From: Pseudonocardiaceae bacterium
Lineage (GTDB): Bacteria; Actinomycetota; Actinomycetes; Mycobacteriales; Pseudonocardiaceae
Assembly (NCBI GenBank): GCA_009379815.1
Contig: WHSY01000001.1
Coordinates: 1,323 to 65,322 of the forward strand
Direction: 5' to 3'
Length of the DNA stretch: 64,000 nucleotides
A program made the translations under genes and the position numbers. The notes below the pieces were generated by a model. The model saw nothing but the letters and a program-made list of their open reading frames with translations. It was not told where the DNA came from and made no database searches. Shown here piece by piece: positions 33,055 to 43,287 of this stretch; positions within the stretch are counted from its first letter, which is position 1; every line of letters begins with the position of its first letter.

Positions 33055-34287
33055 ATGCTGCGACGTATGGCTCTGGTGATCAGCGCGCTGGTCGTGGCAC
33101 TGGGCGGCGCCTGGGGCTACGCGATGGCCTCGAGCGAGAGCGGATACGAGGTCGACTTCGTAGTGCCTTCGGCGGCGCAGGTGCTCGAAGGCTCGCCGGT
33201 GTTGATCGACGATCGTAAGGTCGGCGAGGTGTCCGACCTGAACGCACGGAACGGCAAGGCGATCGTGACGGCGTCAGTGGCGGACCAGCACACACCTTTG
33301 CATGAGGGGACCACGACCCGCATCGAGTGGCGGTCGGTGCTCGGCGAGAGGGTTGTGACGATCCATCCGGGCCCGGCGCAGAACGCTGAGATCCCGAGCG
33401 GCGCGCTGTATGAGGCACAGTCCGCGCAGATCGAGGTGGACCAGGTACTCGCCGCACTGGATCGGCCTACCCGAGAGCGGCTGAGTTCGCTTGTCGAGGG
33501 GTTGAATGAGACCGTCGCCGGTCGGGAGCAGGAGCTTCGAGCAACGCTGCGCACGGCGGGGCCGGCAGTGAACGCACTCGGCGAGGTGTTGCAGGCCGTC
33601 GGCCGGGATGGCCCGGCGATTAGGGCGCTGGTCACCCAACTGCACGCGATGATAGAACCGCTGGCCGAACGGCAGGGCGAGCTCAGTAACGTGGTGAACA
33701 ACGCCACGAAGTTGACGGGAGCCGTTGCGGAGCAGCAGAGCCAGCTCAAGAAGGGGCTGGCCGAGCTGCCCCCCACGCTGACCACGGCCGAAGACACATT
33801 GGACCAGGTGCCTGCAGCCAGCGAAGCAACGGCGCCGCTGCTGGAAGATCTGCGACCGGCCACGGCTCGGCTTCCCGCAGTCGCACGCAACCTCAGCCCG
33901 GTACTCACCGATCTGCGTCCCACCGTGGCGCAGTTGCGCCCCACGCTGGTAGCGACCGATCGATTGCTGCGGTACACGCCCGGCCTGATCGACACCGGGC
34001 ACGACGTCCTTCCCCCGGTAGCGCAGGCCCTGGATGAGCTTGGGCCAGCGGTCGACTTCCTCCGACCGTATACGCCAGAGCTGATCGGGTGGATGCAGAA
34101 CTGGGGCCAGGGCTTCGCCGGATACGACTCGCAAGGTCACGTCTGGACCGCCGGCCTCGCGTTCGGTCCGAGCGCGGTCAATGACAGCTTGGGCGCAGCG
34201 CCTCCGAACAGTATCGACACGAACCCGATGCCCGGCGAGATTGTCGGCCAACCCTGGACGGACGCGAACGGGAGCGGGATGCGATGA
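33055..34287 (+). CDS. mceA: Mce family substrate-binding protein, position A
   Basis: 410 aa. One N-terminal signal-anchor (about residues 4-22, ALVISALVVALGGAWGYAM), MlaD/MCE domain at about 30-108 (YEVDFVVPSA, LEGSPVLIDDRKVGEVSDL), then a long helical region with repeated LP-x-L/TL heptads (about 125-330) that in Mce proteins builds a lipid-conducting tube. No lipobox Cys. Extracytoplasmic. The ATG at 33055 is the natural start, one nt after the ATPase stop. Overlaps mceB by 4 bp. Confidence 0.9.
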   Translation: MLRRMALVISALVVALGGAWGYAMASSESGYEVDFVVPSAAQVLEGSPVLIDDRKVGEVSDLNARNGKAIVTASVADQHTPLHEGTTTRIEWRSVLGERVVTIHPGPAQNAEIPSGALYEAQSAQIEVDQVLAALDRPTRERLSSLVEGLNETVAGREQELRATLRTAGPAVNALGEVLQAVGRDGPAIRALVTQLHAMIEPLAERQGELSNVVNNATKLTGAVAEQQSQLKKGLAELPPTLTTAEDTLDQVPAASEATAPLLEDLRPATARLPAVARNLSPVLTDLRPTVAQLRPTLVATDRLLRYTPGLIDTGHDVLPPVAQALDELGPAVDFLRPYTPELIGWMQNWGQGFAGYDSQGHVWTAGLAFGPSAVNDSLGAAPPNSIDTNPMPGEIVGQPWTDANGSGMR

Positions 34288-35645
34288 ACACGGTGCGATC
34301 CGGTCGCCTCTGGGCTGCGGCCGTGCTGGCAGTCGTCGCTATGACGGCTGCCGGCACGATCGCCGCAACTGTCGACCGCGAGGACGACCGGATGACGGTC
34401 ACCGCGATGTTCACCGACGCGAGCCCCATGGTCCCCGGTAACGAGGTCAGGGCCGCCGGGGTCACGGTCGGCCAGATCCAGTCGATCGAGCTGAACGATG
34501 GCCGGGCGCAGGTGGAAATGAGCGTCGACAAGTCGGTGCTCCCGATGCACCAGGACGCTCGGGCGGTCATCACCCCAAAGGACCTGCTAGGCGAGCGGTT
34601 CATCAACCTGGAGCGAGGCTCCCTATCAGCTCCGCTGCTCGACGAGTCCCGTGTCATCCCCGCCTCGCAGACCGACCGCGCGGTGTCGCTGCAGGAGGTC
34701 CTCAACGCGGTGGACGACCCGACCGGCACGGCACTGGCGGCGCTGGTGACCACGCTGGGCGAGGGCACCCGTGGCCTGGGGCCAGAGATCGCCGCGGGGA
34801 TCGAGGCCACGGAGCCCGCCCTGCGCCAGGCCGACGAGCTGGCACGAATCCTAGGTGAGCAGAACGAACTGCTGACCCAGCTTGTCGACAGCGCCCAGCC
34901 GGTGGCAAACGCGCTGGCAGCTGACCGCGGCGAGAACCTGGACCGACTCGTCGGCTCAACCGAGCAAACATTATCGACGGTGGCAGCTAACAGCAAGGCG
35001 GTGCAGGGTGCGCTCGAGCGGCTGCCGCAGACTCTCGCCAGCGCGCAACGCACCCTGGCCCGGACGGCCGGGGTCGCCGAGCAGACGACACCGACGTTGG
35101 CGGCAATGCGGCCGGTGACCGACGATTTAACCGACATCAGTGGCGAACTGCGGCGGTTCGCGGACGCGACCGACCCGGCGCTGGCCTCGTTGGATCCGGT
35201 GCTCGAGCGCGCCAACGTGATGCTCGACGAAGCGGCCCCCCTGGTGCGCGCACTGCAGCCGGCCGGGCCAGACTTTGTCGGCGTGGCGGAGTCGGGCCGG
35301 ACCTTGATGGAACAGGCCGTGAGCAAGCGGCTGCCGAACCTGATGGAGTTCGTCAAGGGCTGGGCACTGAGCACGTCGGGCTACGACGGCCTCAGCCACT
35401 ACTTCCGCGCCATCGTCCCGACGACCCCCAAGTCCCTGGGCGTGGCCGGCATGGGGCCGGCGCCCGGGGCGCCTGAGTCACCCGTCCCAAGCTTGCCGCT
35501 GCCGCACGCGCCACTCCCGCCGCCTCTGGGCCCTGTCGATGAGGGTCCCGAATATCCGCTGGAACCCGCTCCGGAGGGTAGCGCCACCGGCCTGACCGAG
35601 GAGCAGGAGAAGTCCATGCTGAGCCAACTGCTGGGAGGGCGGTAG
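34284..35645 (+). CDS. mceB: Mce family protein, position B
   Basis: 453 aa. Signal-anchor about residues 8-28; MCE domain about 36-115 (VTAMFTDASPMVPGNEVRAAGV, VGQIQSIEL); helical needle region about 130-350; Pro-rich C-terminal tail from about 390 (LPLPHAPLPPPLGPV), typical of some Mce proteins. ATGA overlap with mceA; 2-nt gap to mceC. Exported component of the same hexameric tube. Confidence 0.9.
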   Translation: MNTVRSGRLWAAAVLAVVAMTAAGTIAATVDREDDRMTVTAMFTDASPMVPGNEVRAAGVTVGQIQSIELNDGRAQVEMSVDKSVLPMHQDARAVITPKDLLGERFINLERGSLSAPLLDESRVIPASQTDRAVSLQEVLNAVDDPTGTALAALVTTLGEGTRGLGPEIAAGIEATEPALRQADELARILGEQNELLTQLVDSAQPVANALAADRGENLDRLVGSTEQTLSTVAANSKAVQGALERLPQTLASAQRTLARTAGVAEQTTPTLAAMRPVTDDLTDISGELRRFADATDPALASLDPVLERANVMLDEAAPLVRALQPAGPDFVGVAESGRTLMEQAVSKRLPNLMEFVKGWALSTSGYDGLSHYFRAIVPTTPKSLGVAGMGPAPGAPESPVPSLPLPHAPLPPPLGPVDEGPEYPLEPAPEGSATGLTEEQEKSMLSQLLGGR

Positions 35646-35647
35646 TC

Positions 35648-36919
35648 ATGGGGAGGCTGGAAGCACGTAGCGCTGCCCGCAGAGCAGTGGCTGGCGTGGT
35701 CGTCTTCGCCTTAATCGCTGCAGGGGCGTACCTTGCCGCCACGGCGCGCAGCGGGTTGCCTGGGTCAACAACGACCACGGTGAGGGCAGCTTTCACCAAC
35801 GTGGACGCGCTGCAGGTCGGTGCCGACGTCCGGCAGGACAGCGTTCGTATCGGTCGGGTGTCCGACCTCCAGTTCGCCGACGGCGTGGCCGTGGTGACAA
35901 TGGAACTCGACGGCGAGAAGTCGATCTACGCCGATGCGCGGGCCGCGGTGTGGGACTTCTCGGCGCTGGGTGCGAAATTCGTCGAGCTCTTCCCGGGCAC
36001 CCCGGCCGCCGGACCGCTCGGCGACCAAATTGTCTCGGCGGAACGCACCGTCGAGTCGGCAGACATTTACCAGCTCTTCAACGTGTTCGACGAGCCCACT
36101 CGTGCCGCAGCGACCGGCGCGGTGCGCGAGCTGGGGGGCGGAGCAGCGGGCCTTAGCGGTGCCCTGCACGACTACCTGCGAGCGGCGCCGGATCTGCTGA
36201 CCGACGTGGAAACTGTGTCGGAGGTGCTGTCGTCGGATCAGGCGGACCTGCCCGGGCTACTGCGCAGCGCGGAGCGGCTCTCCAGCCGCTTCGTGGGACG
36301 TGAGCAGCAGATCGCGGCCCTCGTGGAACAAACCGATGTGACGCTGCGCGCCGTCTCCGCGGACGAGGGGCTACCGCTGAGTGACACACTGGACCGACTT
36401 CCGGCGACATTGGACCACGCGCGCACCGCACTCGATGCACTGGACGTGCCGCTGGCTGACGCAAAGACCGCCGTCACCGACCTCCGTCCCGGCGCTGAGG
36501 CGCTCGCCGCGTCCGAAGAGGATCTGCGCGGGGTGCTGCGCGAGAGCGTGCCCCCCCTCAAGCAGGTCCCGGGTGTGGCCGAGCAGGCAGAACCGGCCGT
36601 GGCGGACCTCACCCGGACGTTCGCCGACGCGCGCCCGCTCGCACCGAAGGTGACTCGAGCGCTTGACAATCTCGTGACACCGCTGCAGGTGCTCGCGCCG
36701 TACGCCCCGGAGATCGCGACTCTGTTTGTGCGTTGGGAGAGCCTGGTGGCCGAGGACATCAACGGGCTGCACTACGCCCGCATCGGTGCAGCCCCGGGTG
36801 TCCGGACGGGCGGTGGTCCCGTCCTCCCGGACTCGGTCGACCAGGGGTACAACCCCTACCCTGAACCCGGTAACGCCGACAATGACCGGGCAGAACTCAC
36901 GCCGGGAGGTGTCCGGTGA
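35648..36919 (+). CDS. mceC: Mce family protein, position C
   Basis: 423 aa. Signal-anchor about residues 12-32 (AVAGVVVFALIAAGAYLAAT), MCE domain about 43-125 (VRAAFTNVDALQVGADVRQD, IGRVSDLQF), helical region about 140-350, then a conserved YAPEIATLFVRWESLVAEDINGLHY segment near the C-terminus that also occurs in MceF-like proteins. Overlaps mceD by GTGA. Confidence 0.9.
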   Translation: MGRLEARSAARRAVAGVVVFALIAAGAYLAATARSGLPGSTTTTVRAAFTNVDALQVGADVRQDSVRIGRVSDLQFADGVAVVTMELDGEKSIYADARAAVWDFSALGAKFVELFPGTPAAGPLGDQIVSAERTVESADIYQLFNVFDEPTRAAATGAVRELGGGAAGLSGALHDYLRAAPDLLTDVETVSEVLSSDQADLPGLLRSAERLSSRFVGREQQIAALVEQTDVTLRAVSADEGLPLSDTLDRLPATLDHARTALDALDVPLADAKTAVTDLRPGAEALAASEEDLRGVLRESVPPLKQVPGVAEQAEPAVADLTRTFADARPLAPKVTRALDNLVTPLQVLAPYAPEIATLFVRWESLVAEDINGLHYARIGAAPGVRTGGGPVLPDSVDQGYNPYPEPGNADNDRAELTPGGVR

Positions 36920-38394
36920 ACGCCGTGCAATCGACGATGAAGGTGGCTCTTGGTCGGGTGTGGGCCAGGCGGCGCACCGCGAGTGGCCTACTGGCCATCA
37001 TCCTGATTGTTGTTCTTTTTATCCTTGTGTACAACAAGGAGCGTATTGGGACGATCGTCGCCGGGATCGTCACCGGAGATGACACGATCAGTGCAGCGTT
37101 TGCCCGCCCGTACCAGCTGCAAGCGTACAAGGATGATGTGAAGATCGGCGGTGTCGTTGTCGGTACGGTGATCGATGTCGAACCGCGTGATCAGGGGACG
37201 GTGATCGTCTCCATGCAATTGCAGAACGGAGTGCGGGATAAGCTGGGCAGCACACCGTCGGCCAGCATCCGACCGACCACGCTTCTCGGCGGGGAGTACC
37301 ATGTCGACCTGCAACCGGGCGGCCATGGCGCCTTTGAGGGTGAGAAGATCCCGCTGGAGCGGACTACCATTCCCGTTGAACTCGGCCGGGTGCTCAGCGC
37401 TCTTACCCCGCCGGCGCGTGATGGGATGCAAGCCGCCATCAAGCAAACGGACGGTGTCCTGCAGCGGGGCGGCGGGGATGCAGTGCGTGATTTGCTGCAG
37501 CATGCGCCCGGGACACTCGCGCCCGCAGGCGAGGTCTTCGACGCGGTCCGCGGCACTCGGCCCGGGACGGATTTGACCGAGCTGGTGGCCGGACTCGAGT
37601 CCACGGCGGCCGCGCTTACGCGCCGAGACGGCCAGATCGCGGCCATCATCGCGTCGCTGCAGGACAGCACAGCGGCCCTGGCCGCCGAGAGCCGCCCGCT
37701 AGCGGCATCGGTGGCGACCATGCCCGAGACGCTGCGGACCACGCGGGCAGGCCTGGCCGACCTGCAGCCGACGTTAGACCGGCTCACTGCGACCGCCGAG
37801 AACTTCCAACCTGCCGCGCAGGCGCTGGACCCGCTGCTGGCCGAGCTGGGTCCGGTTCTCGAGCGGACGAGGCCGCTGCTCAGCGACCTACGACCGCTGC
37901 TCGACGACACCCGGCCACTCGCTGAGCAGCTCGTCCCCACGACGCAGCAGACCACGACTGCCTTCGACGACGTCCGCGGTCCGGTGCTCGACAGGCTCAA
38001 CGGGCCGATCACGCAGACCGTCATGTCGCCATGGAAGGGCACCGGCCGGTACCAGGGTGGCGGCGCGAGCGGTAACCGGTTCTACGAGGAGCTCGGCTAT
38101 CTCGCTGCACGGGGTGACGCCATCTTTAGCTGGTATGGCCCCAATGGCGCGTTCGGGCGCCTGTCGTTCGGTGCCGCGGGAAACAGCGTCGGCGGCACCG
38201 GATCCCCGAAGAGCATGGAGCAGTACCTCGAGATGCTCGGACTGCGGCAGCCTCCTGGTCCCCAGGAGCAGGCCGGAATGCCTGGGCTGCCGTTGCCCCA
38301 GTCCGGGGATCGCGCGCGGCGGCCGGGCGAGGTCACGCCCCCGCGGGGGCCGCTGCCACTGCTGTCACCCCTTGACGAATCAGGAGCCCCCTAG
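36916..38394 (+). CDS. mceD: Mce family protein, position D
   Basis: 492 aa, the longest of the set. Strong membrane anchor about residues 23-42 (ASGLLAIILIVVLFILVY), MCE domain about 53-135 (SAAFARPYQLQAYKDDVKIGGV, VGTVIDVE), helical region about 150-370, Gly/Pro-rich C-terminal tail. GTG start at 36916; its TAG stop shares one base with the GTG of mceE. Confidence 0.9.
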   Translation: MNAVQSTMKVALGRVWARRRTASGLLAIILIVVLFILVYNKERIGTIVAGIVTGDDTISAAFARPYQLQAYKDDVKIGGVVVGTVIDVEPRDQGTVIVSMQLQNGVRDKLGSTPSASIRPTTLLGGEYHVDLQPGGHGAFEGEKIPLERTTIPVELGRVLSALTPPARDGMQAAIKQTDGVLQRGGGDAVRDLLQHAPGTLAPAGEVFDAVRGTRPGTDLTELVAGLESTAAALTRRDGQIAAIIASLQDSTAALAAESRPLAASVATMPETLRTTRAGLADLQPTLDRLTATAENFQPAAQALDPLLAELGPVLERTRPLLSDLRPLLDDTRPLAEQLVPTTQQTTTAFDDVRGPVLDRLNGPITQTVMSPWKGTGRYQGGGASGNRFYEELGYLAARGDAIFSWYGPNGAFGRLSFGAAGNSVGGTGSPKSMEQYLEMLGLRQPPGPQEQAGMPGLPLPQSGDRARRPGEVTPPRGPLPLLSPLDESGAP

Positions 38395-39701
38395 TGAGTA
38401 AGAGGAGCCTCTCGCTGCGCCGGAGGTGGCAACGGCTGCGGACAGTTCCAGGACTTGGCCGGAACGCCCTCACGGTCGTCGCGTTGTTCGTCGTCGGGAT
38501 TGTCGCGGCGAGCCTGTTGCTGGCGAACACTAACTACGTTTATCCGTGGCAGGATCGCTTCACCTTCGTGGCGGAGTTCGAATCGACACCGGCAGTCAAC
38601 CCCGAAATGTCACAGAGTGTGACAATCGCTGGTGTGGAGGTCGGAAAGATCACGGGCTGGAGAGTCAGCGACCGTGGCACCCCGATCATCGAGATGAAGA
38701 TCGAACCTGGTCACGAGATCCACGACAACGCCCGGGCGGTGCTGCGGGCCGTCAACCCGCTCAACCAGATGTACATCGAGATCGATCCGGGGGGTTCACC
38801 GGGCAAGCTGCTGCCGGAGGGCGGAATGATACCGGCTGGTCAGACGGAACGGCCGATCCAGGCCGATGAAGTGCTGCAACACTTGGACCAGCGCTCTCGG
38901 CAGGCATTGACCGACCTGCTGAGGACATCGGACGTTGCGCTGGCCCGCGCGCCCGAGCAGCTGCCCGACGGATTGCGCGCCACCGATGATGCTGTCGTTG
39001 GCCTGCGCCCCGTTGTGGAGGCGCTGCAGACCCGTCGCGACAAGATCGCTCAGCTGGTCACTGCACTGTCGCAGATCGCGTCCGCGACAGGGAGCAACCA
39101 GGAGCGGGTCACCCGGCTTGCGGATGCGGCCCAGGAGACGTTGGAGGTGCTGGCAAGGAATGACAACGATCTGCGGGCCACGTTGGAGCAGCTCCCGGGG
39201 CTCAGTGACGAGCTTCGCCGAGCCCTGACCGCGACCCAGGATTTGACCGGACAGCTGGATCCGACGCTGGAGAACCTGAATACGGCGGCCGAGGAGCTGC
39301 CGCCGGCGCTGGAACGGCTCACGGCCACCACCCGGCAGGTCGGCGAAACCGTCGACGAGGCGCGACCCGTCGTGGCCGAGGCGAGGCCGGTGGTCGCAGA
39401 CCTGCGTCCGCTCGTCAACGACGTGGACGTCGCCCTCGACGACGTTCTCCCGATCACGACCGGGCTCGACCGGGACACCGCGGTTGTGCTGCCCTACCTG
39501 AACGACCTGCAAGCGTTCATCTTCAACACCTCATCGGTGTTCAGCGTGCGGGACGCTCGGGGCGGCCTGGTCCGCGGGCACTTTGTGTTGCCGCCCGATG
39601 GCAGTGCGCTGCCCGGGAACCGGGGCGGTGCCGACCGACCGTCGGAGGGCGACGGTCCTACGCAAGACGCCCCTGGGTCGCCCGCTGAGGGAGGCAACTG
39701 A
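38394..39701 (+). CDS. mceE: Mce family protein, position E
   Basis: 435 aa. Signal-anchor about residues 22-42 (ALTVVALFVVGIVAASLLLA), MCE domain about 50-130 (FTFVAEFESTPAVNPEMSQS, VAGVEVGKITGW-like), helical region about 150-350. In mycobacteria the E position (LprK/LprL type) is a lipoprotein; here no Cys follows the anchor. 1-bp TGATG junction with mceF. Confidence 0.9.
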   Translation: MSKRSLSLRRRWQRLRTVPGLGRNALTVVALFVVGIVAASLLLANTNYVYPWQDRFTFVAEFESTPAVNPEMSQSVTIAGVEVGKITGWRVSDRGTPIIEMKIEPGHEIHDNARAVLRAVNPLNQMYIEIDPGGSPGKLLPEGGMIPAGQTERPIQADEVLQHLDQRSRQALTDLLRTSDVALARAPEQLPDGLRATDDAVVGLRPVVEALQTRRDKIAQLVTALSQIASATGSNQERVTRLADAAQETLEVLARNDNDLRATLEQLPGLSDELRRALTATQDLTGQLDPTLENLNTAAEELPPALERLTATTRQVGETVDEARPVVAEARPVVADLRPLVNDVDVALDDVLPITTGLDRDTAVVLPYLNDLQAFIFNTSSVFSVRDARGGLVRGHFVLPPDGSALPGNRGGADRPSEGDGPTQDAPGSPAEGGN

Positions 39702-41002
39702 TGAAGTTCCTGACCGGCCCCTGGGCGCGGCTGATCGAGATTCTGGCTGTTGTGTCCGTTGCTGCCGCGTTCACCGTGTACCTCTTCGTCCCCACCCAGG
39801 TCAACGTGCCGCTGCTTGAGGACCTCGGCAACTACACGGTGGCCGTCGAACTGGACGATGTGGACAATGCCGTACCGGCAGGTCAGGTCCGCATGGCCGG
39901 AGTGCAGGTGGGTGAGATCGAGTCGATCGCACGCCAGGGTCAGCGCGTCAAGGTCGTATTGACGCTGAACCCGGACGCGGCCCCGCTGCACGAAGGCGCG
40001 ACCGTGCGCGTCGGGATCAGGTCGCTGGTCGGGGAAACCTACGTTGGCATAGACGACGGTGACGGTGCAGAGCTCCCGTCCGGGACGACGTTGCCGGATA
40101 GCGCCGTGCAACCGAGCGTGCAGTTGCGTGAGGTGCTCAACAGCCTGGACTCCGAGACCCGCGCAGCCCTGGGCAGCACACTGCGCTCCCTTGGCGCCGG
40201 CACGAAGGGCAGCCAGAAGGAGGTTCGGGCGGTCTTGACCGGGCTCGGGCGTCTCGGCCGGGAGGGCCACACCGCCCTCGACGCGATCGCCGCGCAGTCG
40301 CAAGACCTTCGGGCGCTAGCACACGAGACGACTACTCTGCTCACCGCGCTGGACACCAGCGAGGGTCAGATCGCCACGATGGTGGCCGATGCTGACCGGC
40401 TCTCTGCAGCGACCGCCGGCCAGCGCCAGGCGATCGAGAACACCATGCGGCAGCTGCCCGGCGTGCTCGGAAGCGCCGATGCCGCGGCCACGGAGCTCAC
40501 CGAGTTGTCCAGCTCTCTGGTACCCGTCGCTGCCGACCTGAAGGAGGCGGCGCCGTTCCTGAGCACGGCGCTGCGCGAGCTCCCGGCGACGACCGAGGAC
40601 CTCCGGGGTCTGCTTCCCGCGCTGGATGGCACGTTGGACCGGGCGCCCGCGACGCTCAAAAGGGTTCCCACGCTGGGCGCGGACATCCGCGGCCTGGTGC
40701 CCGAGGCGGAGGCGATGCTGCGGGACGCCAACCCCATGCTTGCCTACATGGAACCCTATGGGCTCGATGTCGCCACCTTCTTGGTGTACTTCTCCGCGAT
40801 GATGGAGCAAACCGACGAGTCCGGTCACCACTACGCCCGGCTAACGCCGATCGTCAACGGCACGTCCGCTCAGAGCCCGCTGGACTTCAGACTCCCAGCT
40901 GGCGCGGGTTACTACAAGAACCCCTACCCGGAGCCGGGTGCGGGCCGTGATCCGGGTCCGTTCACCGGTGAGTACCCGCGACTGGAGCAGGCGCCTCGGT
41001 GA
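39701..41002 (+). CDS. mceF: Mce family protein, position F
   Basis: 433 aa. Signal-anchor about residues 10-30 (LIEILAVVSVAAAFTVYLFV), MCE domain about 40-120 (YTVAVELDDVDNAVPAGQVRMAGV, VGEIESI), helical region about 140-340, and a MEPYGLDVATFLVYFSAMMEQTDESGHHY segment near the C-terminus. Ends in a GTGA overlap with the MMPL gene, so the transporter is translated from the same message. Confidence 0.9.
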   Translation: MKFLTGPWARLIEILAVVSVAAAFTVYLFVPTQVNVPLLEDLGNYTVAVELDDVDNAVPAGQVRMAGVQVGEIESIARQGQRVKVVLTLNPDAAPLHEGATVRVGIRSLVGETYVGIDDGDGAELPSGTTLPDSAVQPSVQLREVLNSLDSETRAALGSTLRSLGAGTKGSQKEVRAVLTGLGRLGREGHTALDAIAAQSQDLRALAHETTTLLTALDTSEGQIATMVADADRLSAATAGQRQAIENTMRQLPGVLGSADAAATELTELSSSLVPVAADLKEAAPFLSTALRELPATTEDLRGLLPALDGTLDRAPATLKRVPTLGADIRGLVPEAEAMLRDANPMLAYMEPYGLDVATFLVYFSAMMEQTDESGHHYARLTPIVNGTSAQSPLDFRLPAGAGYYKNPYPEPGAGRDPGPFTGEYPRLEQAPR

Positions 41003-43287
41003 GGATCCGCCGCTTCGTTCCTCACCTTCCGAGCCCAAAGGCGGTCGTCGCCGCGCTGGTGCTTATGGCGGTGGCGGTCACGACAGTGGCCGGGTTGACT
41101 CGATTGCGAACCGACACCGGCCCGGAGTCATTCCTGCCGGCGGGCGACGAGACCTTGCAAGTGCTGCAGGAGGCCGCGAGCTCCTTCGGAGGCGATCCCA
41201 TCGTCGTACTGGCGGAGTCGCCCAAACCTCAGGGCCTGCTAGGTCCGAAGCAACTCCCCCGACTCCTTGCCTTGGAGGGACAACTCTCGCGGTTACCTGA
41301 CACCGCCGCCGTGTATGGCCCCGCGACCGTACTGAACCAGATCGCGACCTCCAGCCAGAATATGCTTGCGGGGCTGTCCGGGCGCCGCGACGGGGTGCGC
41401 GCCGAAGCAGAACAGCGGGCCCGCGGCGAGGGGCTGTCTCCAGAAGACGTCAGGGCGGCCGGGGACGCGGCGGTGCGCGAGTTCGACCTCCGCTACGGCA
41501 GCTTGCTTGTTCGCGGTCTGCCCGCAGGGCTGCCGACGTTGCACAACCCAGGCTTCGTCAAGACGGTCCTCTTCGAGGAGGGTGGTACCCCCCGACCAGA
41601 GTGGCGGTTCGTGGTCCCCGCACCGGACGCTGTCGCCATCCTGATCCGCCCACGTGGGGGCCTCGACCAGGCTGGAACCGAACGCCTGGTCGAGGAGGCC
41701 CGGTCGACGGTCGAGGACGCCGGACTCGGCACCGAGCGCGTGACAGTGTCCGGGACCCCTGCGCTGGCGGCCGAGCTCGGTGAGCAGGTACGGCAGGAGA
41801 TCCTCCTCTTGGGCGGACTAGCCGCGGGACTGATCGGGATGTGCTATTTCCTGGTGCCCTGGCTCGGCCGCAAGCGCTACCGCCTCGTGCCGCTAACGGC
41901 CACGCTATGCGCCACCGCGCTTGTCCTCGCCGGCTTCGGATGGCTGAACCGCCCGCTCTCACTCGGAGTTGTCGCGTTCTTGCCGATCCTGGTCGGCATC
42001 GGTAGTGACTTTCCGGCTTACCTGATACAGGGTGCTCATCGACGGCGGCTGTTGGTGGCGGCGTTGGCCTCTGCGGCCGGATTCGCGTCACTCGCGGTGT
42101 CGCCGCTGCCGTTCGTGCGCGATCTTGGCCTCGCCCTCGGGTCCGGTGTTCTGCTTGCCGTCGCCGTGGCGCTGTTGCTCCGCCGATACCTTGTCCCCGA
42201 TCCGGAGGCACCTGCCCGTGCGTCTACGCAGCCAGCGACGCTGTCTGCGGGCAAACGCGCCACGCTGCTGGCCCTCGCGGGCGTCGTGGCGCTCGGCGGG
42301 TGGGTCGCACTGCCGCGACTGGCCGTGCAGGCCCACCCGGATGAGCTCGCTGCCGGGTTGCCGGCGGTCACTGACGCCCGCCATGTCGAGCAAGTACTCG
42401 GTTCGTCCGGCGAGGTTCAGGTGGTGCTACGCGGCCCCAACGTTCTCACGCCGGAGGCCCTCGCGTGGATGCGGAAGGCCCAGGAATCGGCTGTTGTGGG
42501 GTACGGCAGTGAGCTACGCCCCATCGTCAGCTTACCCGACCTACTCCGATTCCTCGGCCCGTCACCGACTCCGGCCCAGATCACGGCGGGCATGCAACTA
42601 CTACCCTCGTACCTCACCGGAGCGGTGGTTCGCAGCGACGCACGTCACGCCGTAGTAAGCCTCGGTATCGAGCTGCAGGACCTCGCCGAGCAGCAACGCC
42701 TCCTCGATGGCTTCCGTGCGTCTCTTCCTTCACCTCCGCCGGGTTACACGGCCGACGTGGTCGGCCTACCCGTGGCGGCGGCGCGGGGTTACGAGCTCGT
42801 GTCAGACAACCGATACGTCACCAACGTGCTTGGCATCGCGCTTGCGGGGCTCGTACTGTTCGTCGGACTACGTAGGCGGATTGAGTCGCTGGGCGCCGTC
42901 CTCGCGGCGGCGCTGGCCACCGGGTGGGGCCTCGCCGCGGGGTGGGCACTGGGGATCGCCCTCACCCCCCTGACCGTCGCGCTGGGATCGTTGACCACAG
43001 TTACCGCATGCGAGTTCACGATCCTGCTCGCCGATCGACGCAACGCCGACCCGGTGCGGCTACGCCGCACCGTGGCAGTGGCCGCGACGACTGCCGCCAT
43101 CGGTTATCTTGCGCTCGTGGTCTCCGACCTCTCGGTGATCCGCGAGTTTGGGGTGTTGCTAGCAGGCACGGTGGCGCTGTCCTTTGTCGCGGCGCACCTT
43201 GTGGTCCGAGTACTCCCACTGCAGCGGGGTGACCAACTCCAGGAGGAGCCTGCATCGACCACGACCAATACGGAGGTGACTGTGTGA
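40999..43287 (+). CDS. MMPL/RND-superfamily transporter encoded at the end of the mce operon
   Basis: 762 aa. First TM about residues 13-33, large extracytoplasmic loop about 40-260 (TGPESFLPAGDETLQVLQEAAS), TM cluster about 265-400 (LLGGLAAGLIGMCYFLVPWL, LVLAGFGW, LGVVAFLPILVGIGSDFPAYLIQGAHRR), second loop about 430-610, second TM cluster about 610-745 (ITPLTVALGSLTTVTACEFTILLADR, RTVAVAATTAAIGYLALVVSDL). The GxGSDFPAYLxQ and ACEFTILLADRR boxes match the HAE3/MMPL-type proton-motive RND family. These move lipids or hydrophobic compounds. Both flanking junctions are 4-bp overlaps, so it is an integral part of the mce operon. Confidence 0.88.
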   Translation: MRIRRFVPHLPSPKAVVAALVLMAVAVTTVAGLTRLRTDTGPESFLPAGDETLQVLQEAASSFGGDPIVVLAESPKPQGLLGPKQLPRLLALEGQLSRLPDTAAVYGPATVLNQIATSSQNMLAGLSGRRDGVRAEAEQRARGEGLSPEDVRAAGDAAVREFDLRYGSLLVRGLPAGLPTLHNPGFVKTVLFEEGGTPRPEWRFVVPAPDAVAILIRPRGGLDQAGTERLVEEARSTVEDAGLGTERVTVSGTPALAAELGEQVRQEILLLGGLAAGLIGMCYFLVPWLGRKRYRLVPLTATLCATALVLAGFGWLNRPLSLGVVAFLPILVGIGSDFPAYLIQGAHRRRLLVAALASAAGFASLAVSPLPFVRDLGLALGSGVLLAVAVALLLRRYLVPDPEAPARASTQPATLSAGKRATLLALAGVVALGGWVALPRLAVQAHPDELAAGLPAVTDARHVEQVLGSSGEVQVVLRGPNVLTPEALAWMRKAQESAVVGYGSELRPIVSLPDLLRFLGPSPTPAQITAGMQLLPSYLTGAVVRSDARHAVVSLGIELQDLAEQQRLLDGFRASLPSPPPGYTADVVGLPVAAARGYELVSDNRYVTNVLGIALAGLVLFVGLRRRIESLGAVLAAALATGWGLAAGWALGIALTPLTVALGSLTTVTACEFTILLADRRNADPVRLRRTVAVAATTAAIGYLALVVSDLSVIREFGVLLAGTVALSFVAAHLVVRVLPLQRGDQLQEEPASTTTNTEVTV

